Shown: positions 29,874 through 38,950 of the stretch, in pieces | Layout: every line of letters starts with the position of its first letter | Numbering within the stretch: position 1 is the first letter of the stretch | DNA from: Pseudomonadota bacterium | Lineage (GTDB): Bacteria; Desulfobacterota; Desulfobulbia; Desulfobulbales; Desulfocapsaceae | Length of the DNA stretch: 61,807 bases | Assembly (NCBI GenBank): GCA_023412495.1 | Contig: JAEYNP010000106.1 | Coordinates: 1 to 61,807 of the forward strand | Direction: 5' to 3' | Made by a program: the position numbers and the translations under genes | Notes under the pieces: generated by a model | Seen by the model: the letters and a program-made list of their open reading frames with translations, nothing else | Databases searched by the model: none | What the model was told of the DNA's origin: nothing

Positions 29874-30061
29874 TGAAAAACAAGATTAATATAAGCAAAT
29901 AGTTGTAGTATTACTGCATTAGGTTTTGCAAAATGGAGTGTGCCATTGTGGCGTTTGCGCCATCGAAAAGAGGCCGGGAATCGAACGAGGATGAAAGAAT
30001 ATCGAAAAAATTACAGGTACAAAGGTCTCAATGGGTCAAAAGGAACCGAAAGGGAAGGAAC

Positions 30062-31216
30062 ATGGGACAAAATGACCCACGTTCGAAGGCGAGATCGGCT
30101 GCGCCCGGACCTGCGAATGCGACCTTTCGGGATATGAAAATCGGAGCATACTACTATCCGGGCTGGCATTCCTGCCCGGTCCGTGACGCAGCCTTTCCCG
30201 CAGAATGGAGCGAATGGGATCTGCTGGAAGGAGCGACGCCGCGGTTTCCCGAACACCGCCAGCCGCTTCGTCCCCTCTGGGGACGCGAGGACGAGTCGAC
30301 TCCGGCGGTATTTGCCAAAAAGATCGCAGTGGCACTGCGGCACGGGATCGATTTCTTCACCTTCGCTTTCTACTGGTCCCGGGGCAAACAGCTGCTGCAG
30401 GGCGCCCTGGAGCGGGGTTTTCTGCCGGCGGTGGAGGGGACGGGTCTTCGCTTCGCCCTGATGTGGGCCAACCGCATGCCGCGCAAGGTGATGCCGGTGA
30501 AGGACCCCCGGGCGGCGTTGATCGACCCGCAGCGCCTGGTCTATACCGATCCCGCGGATTTCCTCGCCTTCGTGCAGTATATCGCTGAGCGCTACTTCGC
30601 CCACCCCTGCTACTTTCGCCCGGAGGGTGCAGCATACCTCAGCGTTTTCGACACCACCTTCTTTCTGAGGCAGCTCGGGCACGAACGGATACGGGAGGCA
30701 ATCGCCGAGGCCCGCGCCTGGCTGAAAACCTCCGGCTTTGGGCCGCTGCATCTGGCGGCGATCGACCCTGTCGCCGGCGACCGCCCCCTGCTCAAATCCC
30801 TGGGCTTCGACAGTGTCACCCACTACGTCTTTCTGCCAGAGTGGAAGGGCGACTGGCTGCAGGATTACACCACGGCGGCGGAATCGAAGACAGGGCAATG
30901 GGACCTCTATGCGCGGGAGACTGGCCTGCCCTACTGCCCCTCGGTCTCGCCGGGCTGGGACGCCACGCCGAGATCGGCGGAATTCGGCCGGGAGAAACCT
31001 CGGCAATACCCCTGGTGGCCCATCGTCACGGGCAGCAATCCCCGGGCTTTTCAGACAGCCCTGCGGCGCGCCCTGGAATACGCGGGCGCCCACGCTTCCC
31101 CCTGCTGCCACATCGCCTCGTGGAACGAATGGACGGAAGGCCACTATCTCGAACCCGATGTCGAGTTCGGCTACCGTTGGCTGGAGGCCGTGCGGGAGGC
31201 GCGCCGTGGATTGTAA
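30062..31216 (+). CDS. GH99-like (WbsX-type) glycan enzyme
   Basis: A 384-residue soluble protein of the GH99-like/WbsX domain family. The opening MKIGAYYYPGWH block (about 25-36), the central HGIDFFTFAFYWSRGKQLL and FALMWANR segments, and the C-terminal SWNEWTEGHYLEPD block with clustered Glu/Asp are the family hallmarks. WbsX-type domains occur in O-antigen and rhamnan biosynthesis loci; related GH99 enzymes cleave endo-mannosidic bonds. Start chosen at the ATG with AAGGAAC just upstream; the frame is open 43 codons further with no family similarity. It overlaps the following radical SAM gene by 11 bases. Confidence 0.83.
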   Translation: MGQNDPRSKARSAAPGPANATFRDMKIGAYYYPGWHSCPVRDAAFPAEWSEWDLLEGATPRFPEHRQPLRPLWGREDESTPAVFAKKIAVALRHGIDFFTFAFYWSRGKQLLQGALERGFLPAVEGTGLRFALMWANRMPRKVMPVKDPRAALIDPQRLVYTDPADFLAFVQYIAERYFAHPCYFRPEGAAYLSVFDTTFFLRQLGHERIREAIAEARAWLKTSGFGPLHLAAIDPVAGDRPLLKSLGFDSVTHYVFLPEWKGDWLQDYTTAAESKTGQWDLYARETGLPYCPSVSPGWDATPRSAEFGREKPRQYPWWPIVTGSNPRAFQTALRRALEYAGAHASPCCHIASWNEWTEGHYLEPDVEFGYRWLEAVREARRGL

Positions 31217-32090
31217 CTGGACTTTCCTGAGCGCCGATGTGGAGCTGACCAACCACTGCGCCGAAAACTGCGCCATGTGCCCCCGTGAACGGCTGCAACG
31301 CCCCAGAGGCTTCATGTCCCGCGAGGTGTTCTCCCGGGTACTCGAGGTCCTGGTGCGGTTTGGGAGCCGGGTCACCTTCTCGGGCTTCGGCAATCCGACC
31401 CTCCATCCCTTCTGGGCTGAGTGCGTAAGCAGGACCCGGAACGCGGGTCTTCCCGCAGGTCTTGTGCTCCATCCTTCGGCGCTATCCCCCGAGACCATGA
31501 GCCTGCTCGCCGGACATCCTCCCTCCCACCTGGAAATCTCCATGCCGAGCGTCGACCCCGCCCTGTTCTCCCGGCTCTGCCCGCAGACGGATTTTGCCGA
31601 CGCCGTTCAACGGATTGTGCGCCTGCACCACGAGAACATCGCCCAGATGGTCTGCGTGGGCCTGGAGACACCGGGCACCCCGCAGGCGGCCAAGCGGTAT
31701 CGCAACTTCTGGAAGGTCCACGGGATCCGTTCGCGGTTTTTCCCCTGCCATTCTCGGGGCGGGAACCTGCGAGACAGCTCGCTCATCACGGCCTCGCCCA
31801 CAGGATCGGCTTCCTGCGGCCTCATTGCCATGCACGCCTTTATCGCCTGGAGCGGCGAACTCCTGGCCTGCTGCCACGATCTCACCGGGGAAACCCGCCT
31901 GGGCAACCTCTGCTCAGAGGACCCGCTGATCCTTGCCGGGAGGAAGGCGCAATTCGCGGCCGCACCACCCTGGCAACTCTGCCGGACCTGCGACGAGTTT
32001 CGCAAAGGCTGGCCCCTGCCGGCGGGAGACTGCCCGAGCGACCCTGCCCTTCGCGCCGGACAATTGCGGCTGACGACCCGCAACAGGTAG
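31206..32090 (+). CDS. radical SAM/SPASM-type enzyme
   Basis: A 294-residue radical SAM protein. CAENCAMC (CX3CX2C, about residues 18-25) binds the SAM cluster; a C-terminal Cys set (CGL...CCHD...CRTCDE) resembles the SPASM/twitch auxiliary-cluster region. The first in-frame start that keeps the motif is a GTG at 31206, inside the end of the GH99-like gene, so the two are coupled. SPASM enzymes modify peptides, sugars or act as dehydrogenases; the neighbour suggests a sugar or glycan substrate, but this is inference. No precursor peptide is seen. The stop codon lies inside the hairpin at 32085-32105. Confidence 0.75.
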   Translation: MDCNWTFLSADVELTNHCAENCAMCPRERLQRPRGFMSREVFSRVLEVLVRFGSRVTFSGFGNPTLHPFWAECVSRTRNAGLPAGLVLHPSALSPETMSLLAGHPPSHLEISMPSVDPALFSRLCPQTDFADAVQRIVRLHHENIAQMVCVGLETPGTPQAAKRYRNFWKVHGIRSRFFPCHSRGGNLRDSSLITASPTGSASCGLIAMHAFIAWSGELLACCHDLTGETRLGNLCSEDPLILAGRKAQFAAAPPWQLCRTCDEFRKGWPLPAGDCPSDPALRAGQLRLTTRNR

Positions 32091-32105
32091 GTCCTTTTCC
32101 TACCT
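32085..32105 (+). terminator. stem-loop at the end of the radical SAM gene
   Basis: AGGTAGG (32085-32091) pairs with CCTACCT (32099-32105) around a T-rich 7-base loop; the gene's TAG stop is in the stem. No T-run follows. Confidence 0.45.
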
Positions 32106-32122
32106 CGCCCCCCTCGCCATTT

Positions 32123-32154
32123 CGATAGCGATCCCGATTTCGATTACGATTACG
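32123..32154. repeat. CGAT-type hexamer repeat
   Basis: Successive CGAT(NN) units as at 5543-5570, in the 263-base gap before the NosL operon. Confidence 0.55.
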
Positions 32155-32249
32155 GCTCCCCCGCCTGCCCAGCCCGAAGGCTCTGCTGAACCCGGACAAA
32201 TGCCTCCCGGACACGGTCGACGAAATGAACATTAGCACAAAATGTTTCC

Positions 32250-32278
32250 TTGATCGGCAGAAAATAGTGAGATATGAT
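32250..32278 (+). promoter_or_regulatory. sigma-70-type promoter of the NosL operon
   Basis: TTGATC at 32250-32255 and TATGAT at 32273-32278 with a 17-base spacer. The leader before the first ATG (32354) contains a small inverted repeat AGGCA...TGCCT near 32317-32334 and an AAAGGAGAG ribosome site. Confidence 0.6.
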
Positions 32279-32353
32279 TACGAACGACTTATCTTCGAAA
32301 ACTACAAACATGTAACACAGGCAGGAAGACTTGCCTAGCAAAAGGAGAGAACA

Positions 32354-32863
32354 ATGAAACATGTCATCCCAGCTGCTGTCCTGATCGCATCTCTGCTCTC
32401 GCCGATTGCTTTCGTCCTGGCCGCGGAAGATGTCGGGCAAATGCCATTTTGCCTGCATTGCGGGATGGACAGGCAAACCTTCGCCCACAGCCGGATGCTC
32501 GTAACGTACGATGACGGCACCAGGGTCGGCACCTGCAGCATCCACTGCCTGGCCATCGATCTCGCCGTCAACATTGATAAAACGCCCTCTTCGATCATGG
32601 TGGGAGACTTTGCCAGTAAGGAGCTGATCGATGCGGAGCAGGCCTTCTGGGTCATCGGCGGCAACAAACCAGGGGTCATGAGCAAACAGGCCAAATGGGC
32701 CTTTGCCGAAAAAGAAGGCGCCGAAGCATTCATCAAGGAAAACGGAGGCACCCCGGCAACTTTCGAAGAGGCGATGAAGGCCGCTTATGAAAGCATGTAC
32801 GCCGACGTCAAGATGATCAGGGAAAAACGGCAGATGAAAAAGATGAAGGGGCATGCTCATTAA
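32354..32863 (+). CDS. nosL: NosL-family copper protein (first)
   Basis: A 169-residue exported protein. It has a signal peptide (cleavage near LAA, about 24) and then CLHCGMDRQTFAHSRM, the NosL-type CxxCGM metal motif, followed by a second Cys/His pair (GTCSIHCLAID). The C-terminus is Met/Lys/His-rich (MKKMKGHAH). NosL proteins bind Cu(I) and assist copper-site assembly in nitrous oxide reductase. No lipobox, unlike many NosL proteins. First of six same-strand genes with short gaps or overlaps. Because nosZ is absent from the window, its client is unknown. Confidence 0.85.
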   Translation: MKHVIPAAVLIASLLSPIAFVLAAEDVGQMPFCLHCGMDRQTFAHSRMLVTYDDGTRVGTCSIHCLAIDLAVNIDKTPSSIMVGDFASKELIDAEQAFWVIGGNKPGVMSKQAKWAFAEKEGAEAFIKENGGTPATFEEAMKAAYESMYADVKMIREKRQMKKMKGHAH

Positions 32864-32895
32864 CCACAACTTGCAGCTGTCGAGGGGGTTTCGTA

Positions 32896-33369
32896 ATGTT
32901 CTATCTTCGCCTGATCCCAGTTACTTTTCTGCTCATCTTCGCCCTGCCGGCCGCAGGAAAAGCAGCGCCCGCGGTCCCGTCAAATGCGGACAAATGCCCG
33001 GTCTGCGGGATGTTCGTGGCAAAATACCCGGACTTCCTGGCCCAGATCGTCTTCAAGGACGGCTCCGCGGCCTTTTTCGACGGGGCCAAGGATATGTTCA
33101 AGTACTATTTCGCCGTAAGTACCTATAACCCGGCAAAAAATCCTGCCGACATCGTCTCCGTCCATGTCACCGATTACTACAGCATGGCCCCGGTGGACGG
33201 CCGGGCCGCCTGGTATGTCCTGGGCAGCGACGTCTTCGGGCCGATGGGCCGGGAACTCATACCTTTCGCCCTTGAGGCCGACGCCCCGGAATTCATGCAG
33301 GACCATGCCGGCAAGGAGCTGCTGCCCTTCGGCGCGATCACCCCCGAAAAGATAAAAGGGTTGGATTGA
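32896..33369 (+). CDS. nosL: NosL-family copper protein (second)
   Basis: A 157-residue exported protein with a signal peptide (cleavage near KAA) and CPVCGMFVAKYPDFLAQIVFKDG, the canonical NosL motif with CPVCGM. A single domain of usual NosL length. It differs clearly from the preceding NosL copy, so the pair is not a recent duplication. Its stop overlaps the start of the next small gene by four bases. Confidence 0.88.
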   Translation: MFYLRLIPVTFLLIFALPAAGKAAPAVPSNADKCPVCGMFVAKYPDFLAQIVFKDGSAAFFDGAKDMFKYYFAVSTYNPAKNPADIVSVHVTDYYSMAPVDGRAAWYVLGSDVFGPMGRELIPFALEADAPEFMQDHAGKELLPFGAITPEKIKGLD

Positions 33370-33677
33370 GTGTGCTGAGACCCTCGAGCATTTTCCTGTA
33401 TTTTTTCGGCCTGGGCCTGTTCCTGTTTGCCCTGATGATGGCCGATGCGGCCCTCAGACGGTGGCATTATGCAGCGGAAGTCCGGCAGCGGCTTGAGATC
33501 GTCAAGGTGCTGGCCCTCACCGATCTGTGCCTGGTCACCGAGGCCCGTTATACCCGCCACCCGAGCATGGCCGATCTGCACACCCCGTTTCAGGAGCACC
33601 CGCTGTCCCTCGAGCATTTCCCTTCGGGGTCCTTCATCGCCGTTCCCCCGCAACTGCAGAGGCGGACACAAAGATGA
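33366..33677 (+). CDS. small one-helix membrane protein
   Basis: A 103-residue protein starting at TTG 33366 (a GTG two codons on is an alternative). One membrane helix (about 8-27), then a charged, probably periplasmic domain with YTRHPSMADLHTPFQEHP. It overlaps both neighbours by four bases, so it belongs to the operon. No family recognised; possibly an accessory subunit of the ABC exporter. Confidence 0.65.
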   Translation: MSVLRPSSIFLYFFGLGLFLFALMMADAALRRWHYAAEVRQRLEIVKVLALTDLCLVTEARYTRHPSMADLHTPFQEHPLSLEHFPSGSFIAVPPQLQRRTQR

Positions 33678-34834
33678 ACATGCGCGCCTTCGACAAGCAG
33701 CGGTATATCCTCGACCTCGCCCTCTCCTCCATGGCCAGGAGAAAGGGGAAGAATATCGCCTTGGTGCTGGTGTATGCCTTTGTCCTGTTCCTGCTCGCCT
33801 CCGTCCTGTTTTCCGTGGAATCGCTGAAGAAAGAGGCGGCCATGATCCTCCGGGACGCCCCTGAGATGACGGTCCAGCGGCTGGTGGCCGGCAGGCAGGA
33901 TCTGATTCCCGTGGACTATGCCGATTCCATAGCCGCGATAAGGGGGGTGCAATCGGTCGAGCCGCGGCTGTGGGGCTACTACTACGACGAGTTCAGCGGC
34001 GCCAATTACACCCTCATGGTCAACCCGGCGCTCGGCGAGCGCAGGGGCGAGATGGTCATCGGCTCCGGGGTGGCGAGAAGAAGCGACATCGGCAAAACCG
34101 ACCGGAGGCTCGGCAAGGGCGACGTCATCCCCTTCAAGACCTCCGACGGCGGGGTCCTGGTCCTGACGGTCAAGGGACTGCTGCCCTCCGACTCCGAGTT
34201 GGTCACCGCCGATCTCATTCTGGTGTCGGAGCAGGATTTCCGGGAAATATTCGCCATCGCCGGGGACCGGGCCACCGACCTGGTGCTCAGGGTGAGAAAC
34301 GAGAGGGAGCTCTCCACGATTGCCGGCAAGATCGTCAAGCTCCATCCCGATGCCCGGCCAATCCTGCGGGAAGACATCCTGCGGACCTACGAGGCGGTTT
34401 TCGACTGGCGGGGGGGAATGATCGTCATGGTGCTGTCGGGCGCCCTCTTTGCCTTCGCCATTCTCGCCTGGGACAAGGCCACGGGCCTCTCCGCCGAGGA
34501 AAAGAGGGAGATCGGGATTCTCAAGACCGTCGGCTGGGAGACGTCCGATATTCTGCTGATGAAGTTCTGGGAAGGGGCGGCGGTGTCGCTGACGGCCTTT
34601 TTTATCGGCGTCCTCCTGGCCTACGGCCATATTTTCCTGACATCCTCGATCCTCTTCAAACCGGTGCTGCAGGGCTGGTCCGTCCTGTACCCCCAATTCA
34701 GGCTCACCCCCCACATCAACGCCTATCAGATCGCGACACTGTTCTTTCTGACGGTCATCCCCTACACCGTGGTCACCATCGTGCCTGCCTGGCTCTCCGC
34801 GACGATCGACCCGGATTCCGTGATGAGGGCCTAG
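33674..34834 (+). CDS. MacB/FtsX-type ABC transporter permease
   Basis: A 386-residue permease with one N-terminal helix (about 28-48), a periplasmic MacB_PCD-like domain (about 50-255) and three C-terminal helices with the FtsX-type coupling region EKREIGILKTVGWETSDIL. This mechanotransmission-type architecture is used by LolC/MacB-type exporters to move lipoproteins, peptides or proteins rather than ions. It overlaps the previous gene by four bases; the ATPase starts three bases after its stop. Confidence 0.88.
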   Translation: MNMRAFDKQRYILDLALSSMARRKGKNIALVLVYAFVLFLLASVLFSVESLKKEAAMILRDAPEMTVQRLVAGRQDLIPVDYADSIAAIRGVQSVEPRLWGYYYDEFSGANYTLMVNPALGERRGEMVIGSGVARRSDIGKTDRRLGKGDVIPFKTSDGGVLVLTVKGLLPSDSELVTADLILVSEQDFREIFAIAGDRATDLVLRVRNERELSTIAGKIVKLHPDARPILREDILRTYEAVFDWRGGMIVMVLSGALFAFAILAWDKATGLSAEEKREIGILKTVGWETSDILLMKFWEGAAVSLTAFFIGVLLAYGHIFLTSSILFKPVLQGWSVLYPQFRLTPHINAYQIATLFFLTVIPYTVVTIVPAWLSATIDPDSVMRA

Positions 34835-34837
34835 CGC

Positions 34838-35524
34838 ATGATCCGCCTCGACAGCATCCGCAAGGTCTTCAATGCCGGCAAACCCAACGAGTTCGTGGCC
34901 ATCGACGGGATCGACCTGACCATCGATACCCGGGGGGTCACCACCCTGAAGGGGCCGAGCGGCTCCGGCAAGACCACCCTCCTCGGCATCCTCGGGTGCA
35001 TGGCGAGGCCGACCTCGGGCAGGATCACCATGAAAGGCCGGGAGATGTCGAGCCTTCCCGAGCGCTTCCTCACGGAGATCCGGCGGGAGACCTTCGGCGT
35101 GATCTTTCAGCAGTTCAATCTCATCAAGGGCCTTTCCCCCCTGGAAAATGTGATGATCCCCGCCTATCCCAAGGGCGAGAAATTCGCCTCCCTCCGCAAA
35201 CGGGCCATGGACCTGCTCGCCCTGCTCGACATTGCCGGCAAGGCCCACGCCAGGGTGGAGTGGCTCTCCGGCGGGGAGGCGCAGCGGACGGCGATCGCCC
35301 GGGCGCTGATCAACAACCCGGCGATCCTCATCGCCGATGAGCCGACCGCCCACCTCGACACCCGGCTCTCCGTGGAATTCATGCACATCATGCAGAGGCT
35401 CAAGGAGGACGGCAAGGCCATCGTCATCGCCAGCCACGACCCCATCGTCTACGAATCCGCGGCCATCGACAGGATCGTCGAAATGAGGGACGGCCGGCTG
35501 GTCGGCCCGGAAGCCGTCCCATGA
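34838..35524 (+). CDS. LolD/MacB-type ABC transporter ATP-binding protein
   Basis: A 228-residue ATPase. Walker A GPSGSGKTT (about 40-48), Q-loop FQQFNLIKGLS, signature LSGGEAQR, Walker B ILIADEPTAHLD and switch His ASHD are all present. Partner of the FtsX-type permease immediately upstream. Overlaps the next gene by four bases. Confidence 0.93.
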   Translation: MIRLDSIRKVFNAGKPNEFVAIDGIDLTIDTRGVTTLKGPSGSGKTTLLGILGCMARPTSGRITMKGREMSSLPERFLTEIRRETFGVIFQQFNLIKGLSPLENVMIPAYPKGEKFASLRKRAMDLLALLDIAGKAHARVEWLSGGEAQRTAIARALINNPAILIADEPTAHLDTRLSVEFMHIMQRLKEDGKAIVIASHDPIVYESAAIDRIVEMRDGRLVGPEAVP

Positions 35525-36513
35525 TCTTCCATCCCGGCATCCTCGCCCTGCTTCTCGGCTCCGCCCTGACCACCTGCATGCTGTGCTGCTCCGCCTGGGA
35601 GGGGGTGCGCATCATCCACGGCTGGGACATCCGCTCCGGCAGCGAGAATCAGCTGGCCCTGGAACGGAGGACCTACCTGGTTTCGACGATCATGGGCTAT
35701 GTCATGGGGTTTCAGCTGCTCTCCCTGTTCCTCTTCATCTATACCGCCGACACCCTCAGCCCCCTCTTCATCGGCGCGATGTGCGCGGCGGGCAGCCTCA
35801 AGGTCAACGGCTTCGGCTACCCGGCCCTCATCGTGAAGATCGTCGCCTGCCTACTGGCCGGCTTGTGGCTCATCGTCAACGCCGCCGACAACCAGGCCTA
35901 CGATTACCCGCTGATCCGGCTCAAATACTGGCTGCTGCTGTTCATCGCCCCTGTCGTGCTCGCCGAGACCACCCTGCAGGGTTTCTATCTGCTCAGCCTG
36001 GAGCCGAATATCATCACCTCCTGCTGCTCGGTGCTCTTCAGCACGGGCGCCGGGTCAGTAATGTCAGGTCTTTTCGCCATGCCGCATTTCCGGGCGAAGG
36101 CCATGTTTTTCGCGGGCGCCGCCCTCACGGCAGCCGCCGGACTGAACGTCTATCTGAGGGGGAAGGGGGCCATCCTCTTCGCCATCGCCTCGCTCTGCCA
36201 CTTCATTGTCTCGACAATCGCGCTCATCTCGTTCATCAGCGTCTATTTCTACGAGCTGCCCACCCACCACTGCCCGTTCTGCCTGCTCCACCAGGAGTAT
36301 GGCTTCGTCGGCTATTTCCTCTATGCGGCGATGCTCACCGGCGCGGTCGCCGGCACGGGGACCGGCGTTATCGAGCCTTTTCGGGGGATTCCCAGCCTCC
36401 GTGACGTTGTCCCGCGCATGCAGAGGAAGCTGGCGCTGGTCTCGCTCATGGCGACGGCGGTTTTCCTGGGTATTACAGGATACTCCCTGGTCTTTTCCAA
36501 CCTGAGCATGTAG
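35521..36513 (+). CDS. Cys-rich polytopic membrane protein of the NosL operon
   Basis: A 330-residue protein with about eight to nine membrane helices. Conserved-looking thiols sit near membrane edges: TTCMLCCSAWEG (about 17-28), TSCCS (about 167) and HHCPFCLLH (about 244-252), a CxxC flanked by His that could bind copper or undergo thiol exchange. No family recognised. The four-base overlap with the ATPase gene ties it to the ABC/NosL operon, of which it is the last gene. The following 233 bases to 36746 hold no gene. Confidence 0.75.
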   Translation: MIFHPGILALLLGSALTTCMLCCSAWEGVRIIHGWDIRSGSENQLALERRTYLVSTIMGYVMGFQLLSLFLFIYTADTLSPLFIGAMCAAGSLKVNGFGYPALIVKIVACLLAGLWLIVNAADNQAYDYPLIRLKYWLLLFIAPVVLAETTLQGFYLLSLEPNIITSCCSVLFSTGAGSVMSGLFAMPHFRAKAMFFAGAALTAAAGLNVYLRGKGAILFAIASLCHFIVSTIALISFISVYFYELPTHHCPFCLLHQEYGFVGYFLYAAMLTGAVAGTGTGVIEPFRGIPSLRDVVPRMQRKLALVSLMATAVFLGITGYSLVFSNLSM

Positions 36514-36746
36514 TCCTCATTTCCGGGGCGATGATGCGCCCACCTCGCCGGCCAAGAGTGCCAAAACGCCATCTTTTCCTGTCCAGCTGCGGCGGCAAAG
36601 CTCGTTCAGCTCCATTGCTTTCATCTAATAATAGCACAGATTATCTATATTTCGTGGTAATCTGCCAACAGCCTATCAAGTTCTCGGTAACGATTTGCCT
36701 GTTTCCGTAACGTACGTCAGCCATATACTATTGCGAACGGGAAGAT

Positions 36747-37844
36747 ATGATGAAGAAACGTTTGCTCTGGGCGGAAATCCTGAAGATCCTGGCAATCTTC
36801 GGGGTCATTCTCCTGCATGTCTCCGCGCCGTTTTTGATTCCCTTCGAAAATTCAGCGGATTGGTGGGTGGGGAATATGTATGATTCCTTCTCCAGATGGT
36901 GCGTTCCGCTGTTCGTCATGGTCAGCGGCGCCCTGATCCTTCCCGGTGCGGGCAAACAGCCTCTCCGGGACTTTCTCCTGACCAGGGTGAGGAGGATACT
37001 CGTGCCTTTTTTGGTCTGGAGCGCCGTCTATTTCCTGTACCGCATCCATATCAAGGGCGACGATCTCACCCTGAGCCGCTTTTTCCCGATGCTGCTCACC
37101 GAACCCATCTTCTATCACCTCTGGTTCATTTACATGCTTATCGTTCTGTACCTTTTCGCACCGGCGGCGGCGATCTTCCTCCAGGAGGCACCGAAAAAGC
37201 ACGCTTGGTATCTCGTCGCGCTCTGGTTTCTGTGGGCTTCGATCCTGCCGTTCATCGACCAGCCGCTGGGCCTGGGAACATATTTCACCCCAGATCTGGA
37301 CGACTACTCCCCCCTCAAGCTTTCCGGCTATTTTCTCCTCGGCTATATGCTGAAGGATAGGCAGGTACGATCAGGGTGGCCGTTGCTGCTCGCTTTGCTG
37401 GTCTTTCTGATTGGCGGGGCGGCCACTGTGGTCGGAACCTATCTGATGAGCGCATTCCGGGGGGAGTTCCACCCGTTTTTCTACAAGTATTTCAGCATCA
37501 CCGTCGTCGCCATGACCGTTACCCTGTTTCTGCTGGTGAAGAGCATTTTTCATACACGAATGGAAACAACAGCGGAAGGAGAACAAAAAATACGAATGAA
37601 CTCCCCGAAAATCCTGCAGAAGATCGGCATGAGCGTCTTCGGGGTCTATCTGGTTCACGCTCTGGTTCTCGAACTGCTTCGCGACGGAATATTCGGCTTC
37701 ACCATCGACCACACCAGCGCCTTCGGGGTGGAGCTTGCCCCGGCGGTGGGGATTCCGGTCTTCGCAGCGAGCATTTTCCTGGTGTCGCTCGTTCCGGTTT
37801 TGGTTATTCGTTTCATACCCATTCTGAGGGATTTGATAGCATGA
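36747..37844 (+). CDS. acyltransferase 3 family membrane protein
   Basis: A 365-residue protein with about ten membrane helices. The N-terminal LWAEILKILAIFGVILLHVSAPF carries the family's conserved His in helix 1, and WWVGNMYDSFSRWCVPLFVMVSGALIL is the second signature segment. Acyltransferase_3 (OafA/WecH-type) enzymes O-acylate sugars of surface glycans or peptidoglycan. Its stop overlaps the next gene's start by four bases, pairing it with a hydrolase. Confidence 0.9.
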   Translation: MMKKRLLWAEILKILAIFGVILLHVSAPFLIPFENSADWWVGNMYDSFSRWCVPLFVMVSGALILPGAGKQPLRDFLLTRVRRILVPFLVWSAVYFLYRIHIKGDDLTLSRFFPMLLTEPIFYHLWFIYMLIVLYLFAPAAAIFLQEAPKKHAWYLVALWFLWASILPFIDQPLGLGTYFTPDLDDYSPLKLSGYFLLGYMLKDRQVRSGWPLLLALLVFLIGGAATVVGTYLMSAFRGEFHPFFYKYFSITVVAMTVTLFLLVKSIFHTRMETTAEGEQKIRMNSPKILQKIGMSVFGVYLVHALVLELLRDGIFGFTIDHTSAFGVELAPAVGIPVFAASIFLVSLVPVLVIRFIPILRDLIA

Positions 37845-38923
37845 TGATTCCGCCTCCCGCCCAAACCGTTGTCATTTCCTTTGTCGGGCTCCTCTTCATT
37901 TTCGGCTGGTGGACGAAGAAGGACGCTGACCCCGACATCCGATTTGTCGAAGAATACACCTCCTTTACCCGAATCGCGGAACTCCCGATTAGCAAGATGC
38001 CAAAACGGGAGGCCTGGCGAAAGGCTTCGCCGGAGGTGGTCGAGGTGGAAATTCCCCGTGAATCCGGGGAATCGCCGCAGCCCGCGCTCTGGTATCATTC
38101 GGGCACGAAAGGAAAGAAACCGCTTCTTCTGGTGCTGCACAGTTGGAGCGCCGATTACCTGCAGCACGACGGCATTCCTTACGCGATTTTCGCCGAGAAG
38201 AACGACTGGATTTTCATCCATCCTGACTACCGTGGCAGGTTCGATAATCCCGACGCCACCGGATCCGAAAAAGCCGTTCAGGATGTGCTGGATGCTCTCG
38301 AATACGCCAAGGCCCATGCGCCGGTGGATGAGGATCGCATCTATCTGGCCGGGTTTTCAGGCGGAGCCATGATGTCGCTCATCATGGCAGGGCGTTTTCC
38401 CGAAAGATTCTCCGCCGCTCTGGTCTGGGTGCCGGTATACGATCTGAACGACTGGTACGACACGGTGATCCGCTCCGAATACAAGTATACCGAGAACTAT
38501 AAGAGTGATATCGAAGCCTCTTGCGGCGGCAACCCGAAAACCGATGACCGGGCCCAGGAGGAATGCCGGAAGCGGAGCCCTTCCGCCTATCTTTCCAGCG
38601 CCCGCGGCAAGGGCATTCAGGTGTTCATAAGCGGGGGCCTGCAGGACCACTTCGTGCCCCCTTCTCACGCGATTCGAGCCTTCAACGAGCTTGCCGACCA
38701 GGAGGACACCATCTCCCAGGAGGATATGCGCTTCCTCGATGAAACCGAGAAGCTTCCCGAAGGCCTTGCGGGGCAGGGCGAGAAAAACCGGTTTTTCGAG
38801 GAGATGGAGCTCCCGGTCGCTTTCTCCCGGAGATCGGGCAATGCCACGCTTTTACTCTTTGACGGCGGCCACAACGTGGTATACAATGCAGGGCTGCAAT
38901 GGCTTGCTCAACAGCAACGCTGA
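37841..38923 (+). CDS. membrane-anchored alpha/beta-hydrolase
   Basis: A 360-residue protein with an N-terminal hydrophobic anchor (about 8-23) and an alpha/beta-hydrolase domain. The nucleophile elbow is GFSGGA (serine about residue 177), and the catalytic His is probably that in DGGHNVV near the C-terminus. It resembles prolyl-oligopeptidase/PHB-depolymerase-type esterases. Coupled by four bases to the acyltransferase gene, so it may deacylate what that enzyme acylates, or act on a related envelope ester. Substrate not known. Confidence 0.82.
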   Translation: MMIPPPAQTVVISFVGLLFIFGWWTKKDADPDIRFVEEYTSFTRIAELPISKMPKREAWRKASPEVVEVEIPRESGESPQPALWYHSGTKGKKPLLLVLHSWSADYLQHDGIPYAIFAEKNDWIFIHPDYRGRFDNPDATGSEKAVQDVLDALEYAKAHAPVDEDRIYLAGFSGGAMMSLIMAGRFPERFSAALVWVPVYDLNDWYDTVIRSEYKYTENYKSDIEASCGGNPKTDDRAQEECRKRSPSAYLSSARGKGIQVFISGGLQDHFVPPSHAIRAFNELADQEDTISQEDMRFLDETEKLPEGLAGQGEKNRFFEEMELPVAFSRRSGNATLLLFDGGHNVVYNAGLQWLAQQQR

Positions 38924-38950
38924 TCCAGGAATTTTTTTAAAAAGAAGTAC

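Noticed and set aside
33590..35437. 615-codon open frame antisense to the ABC permease/ATPase pair
   Set aside because: Spans two real genes on the other strand; composition typical of GC shadows.
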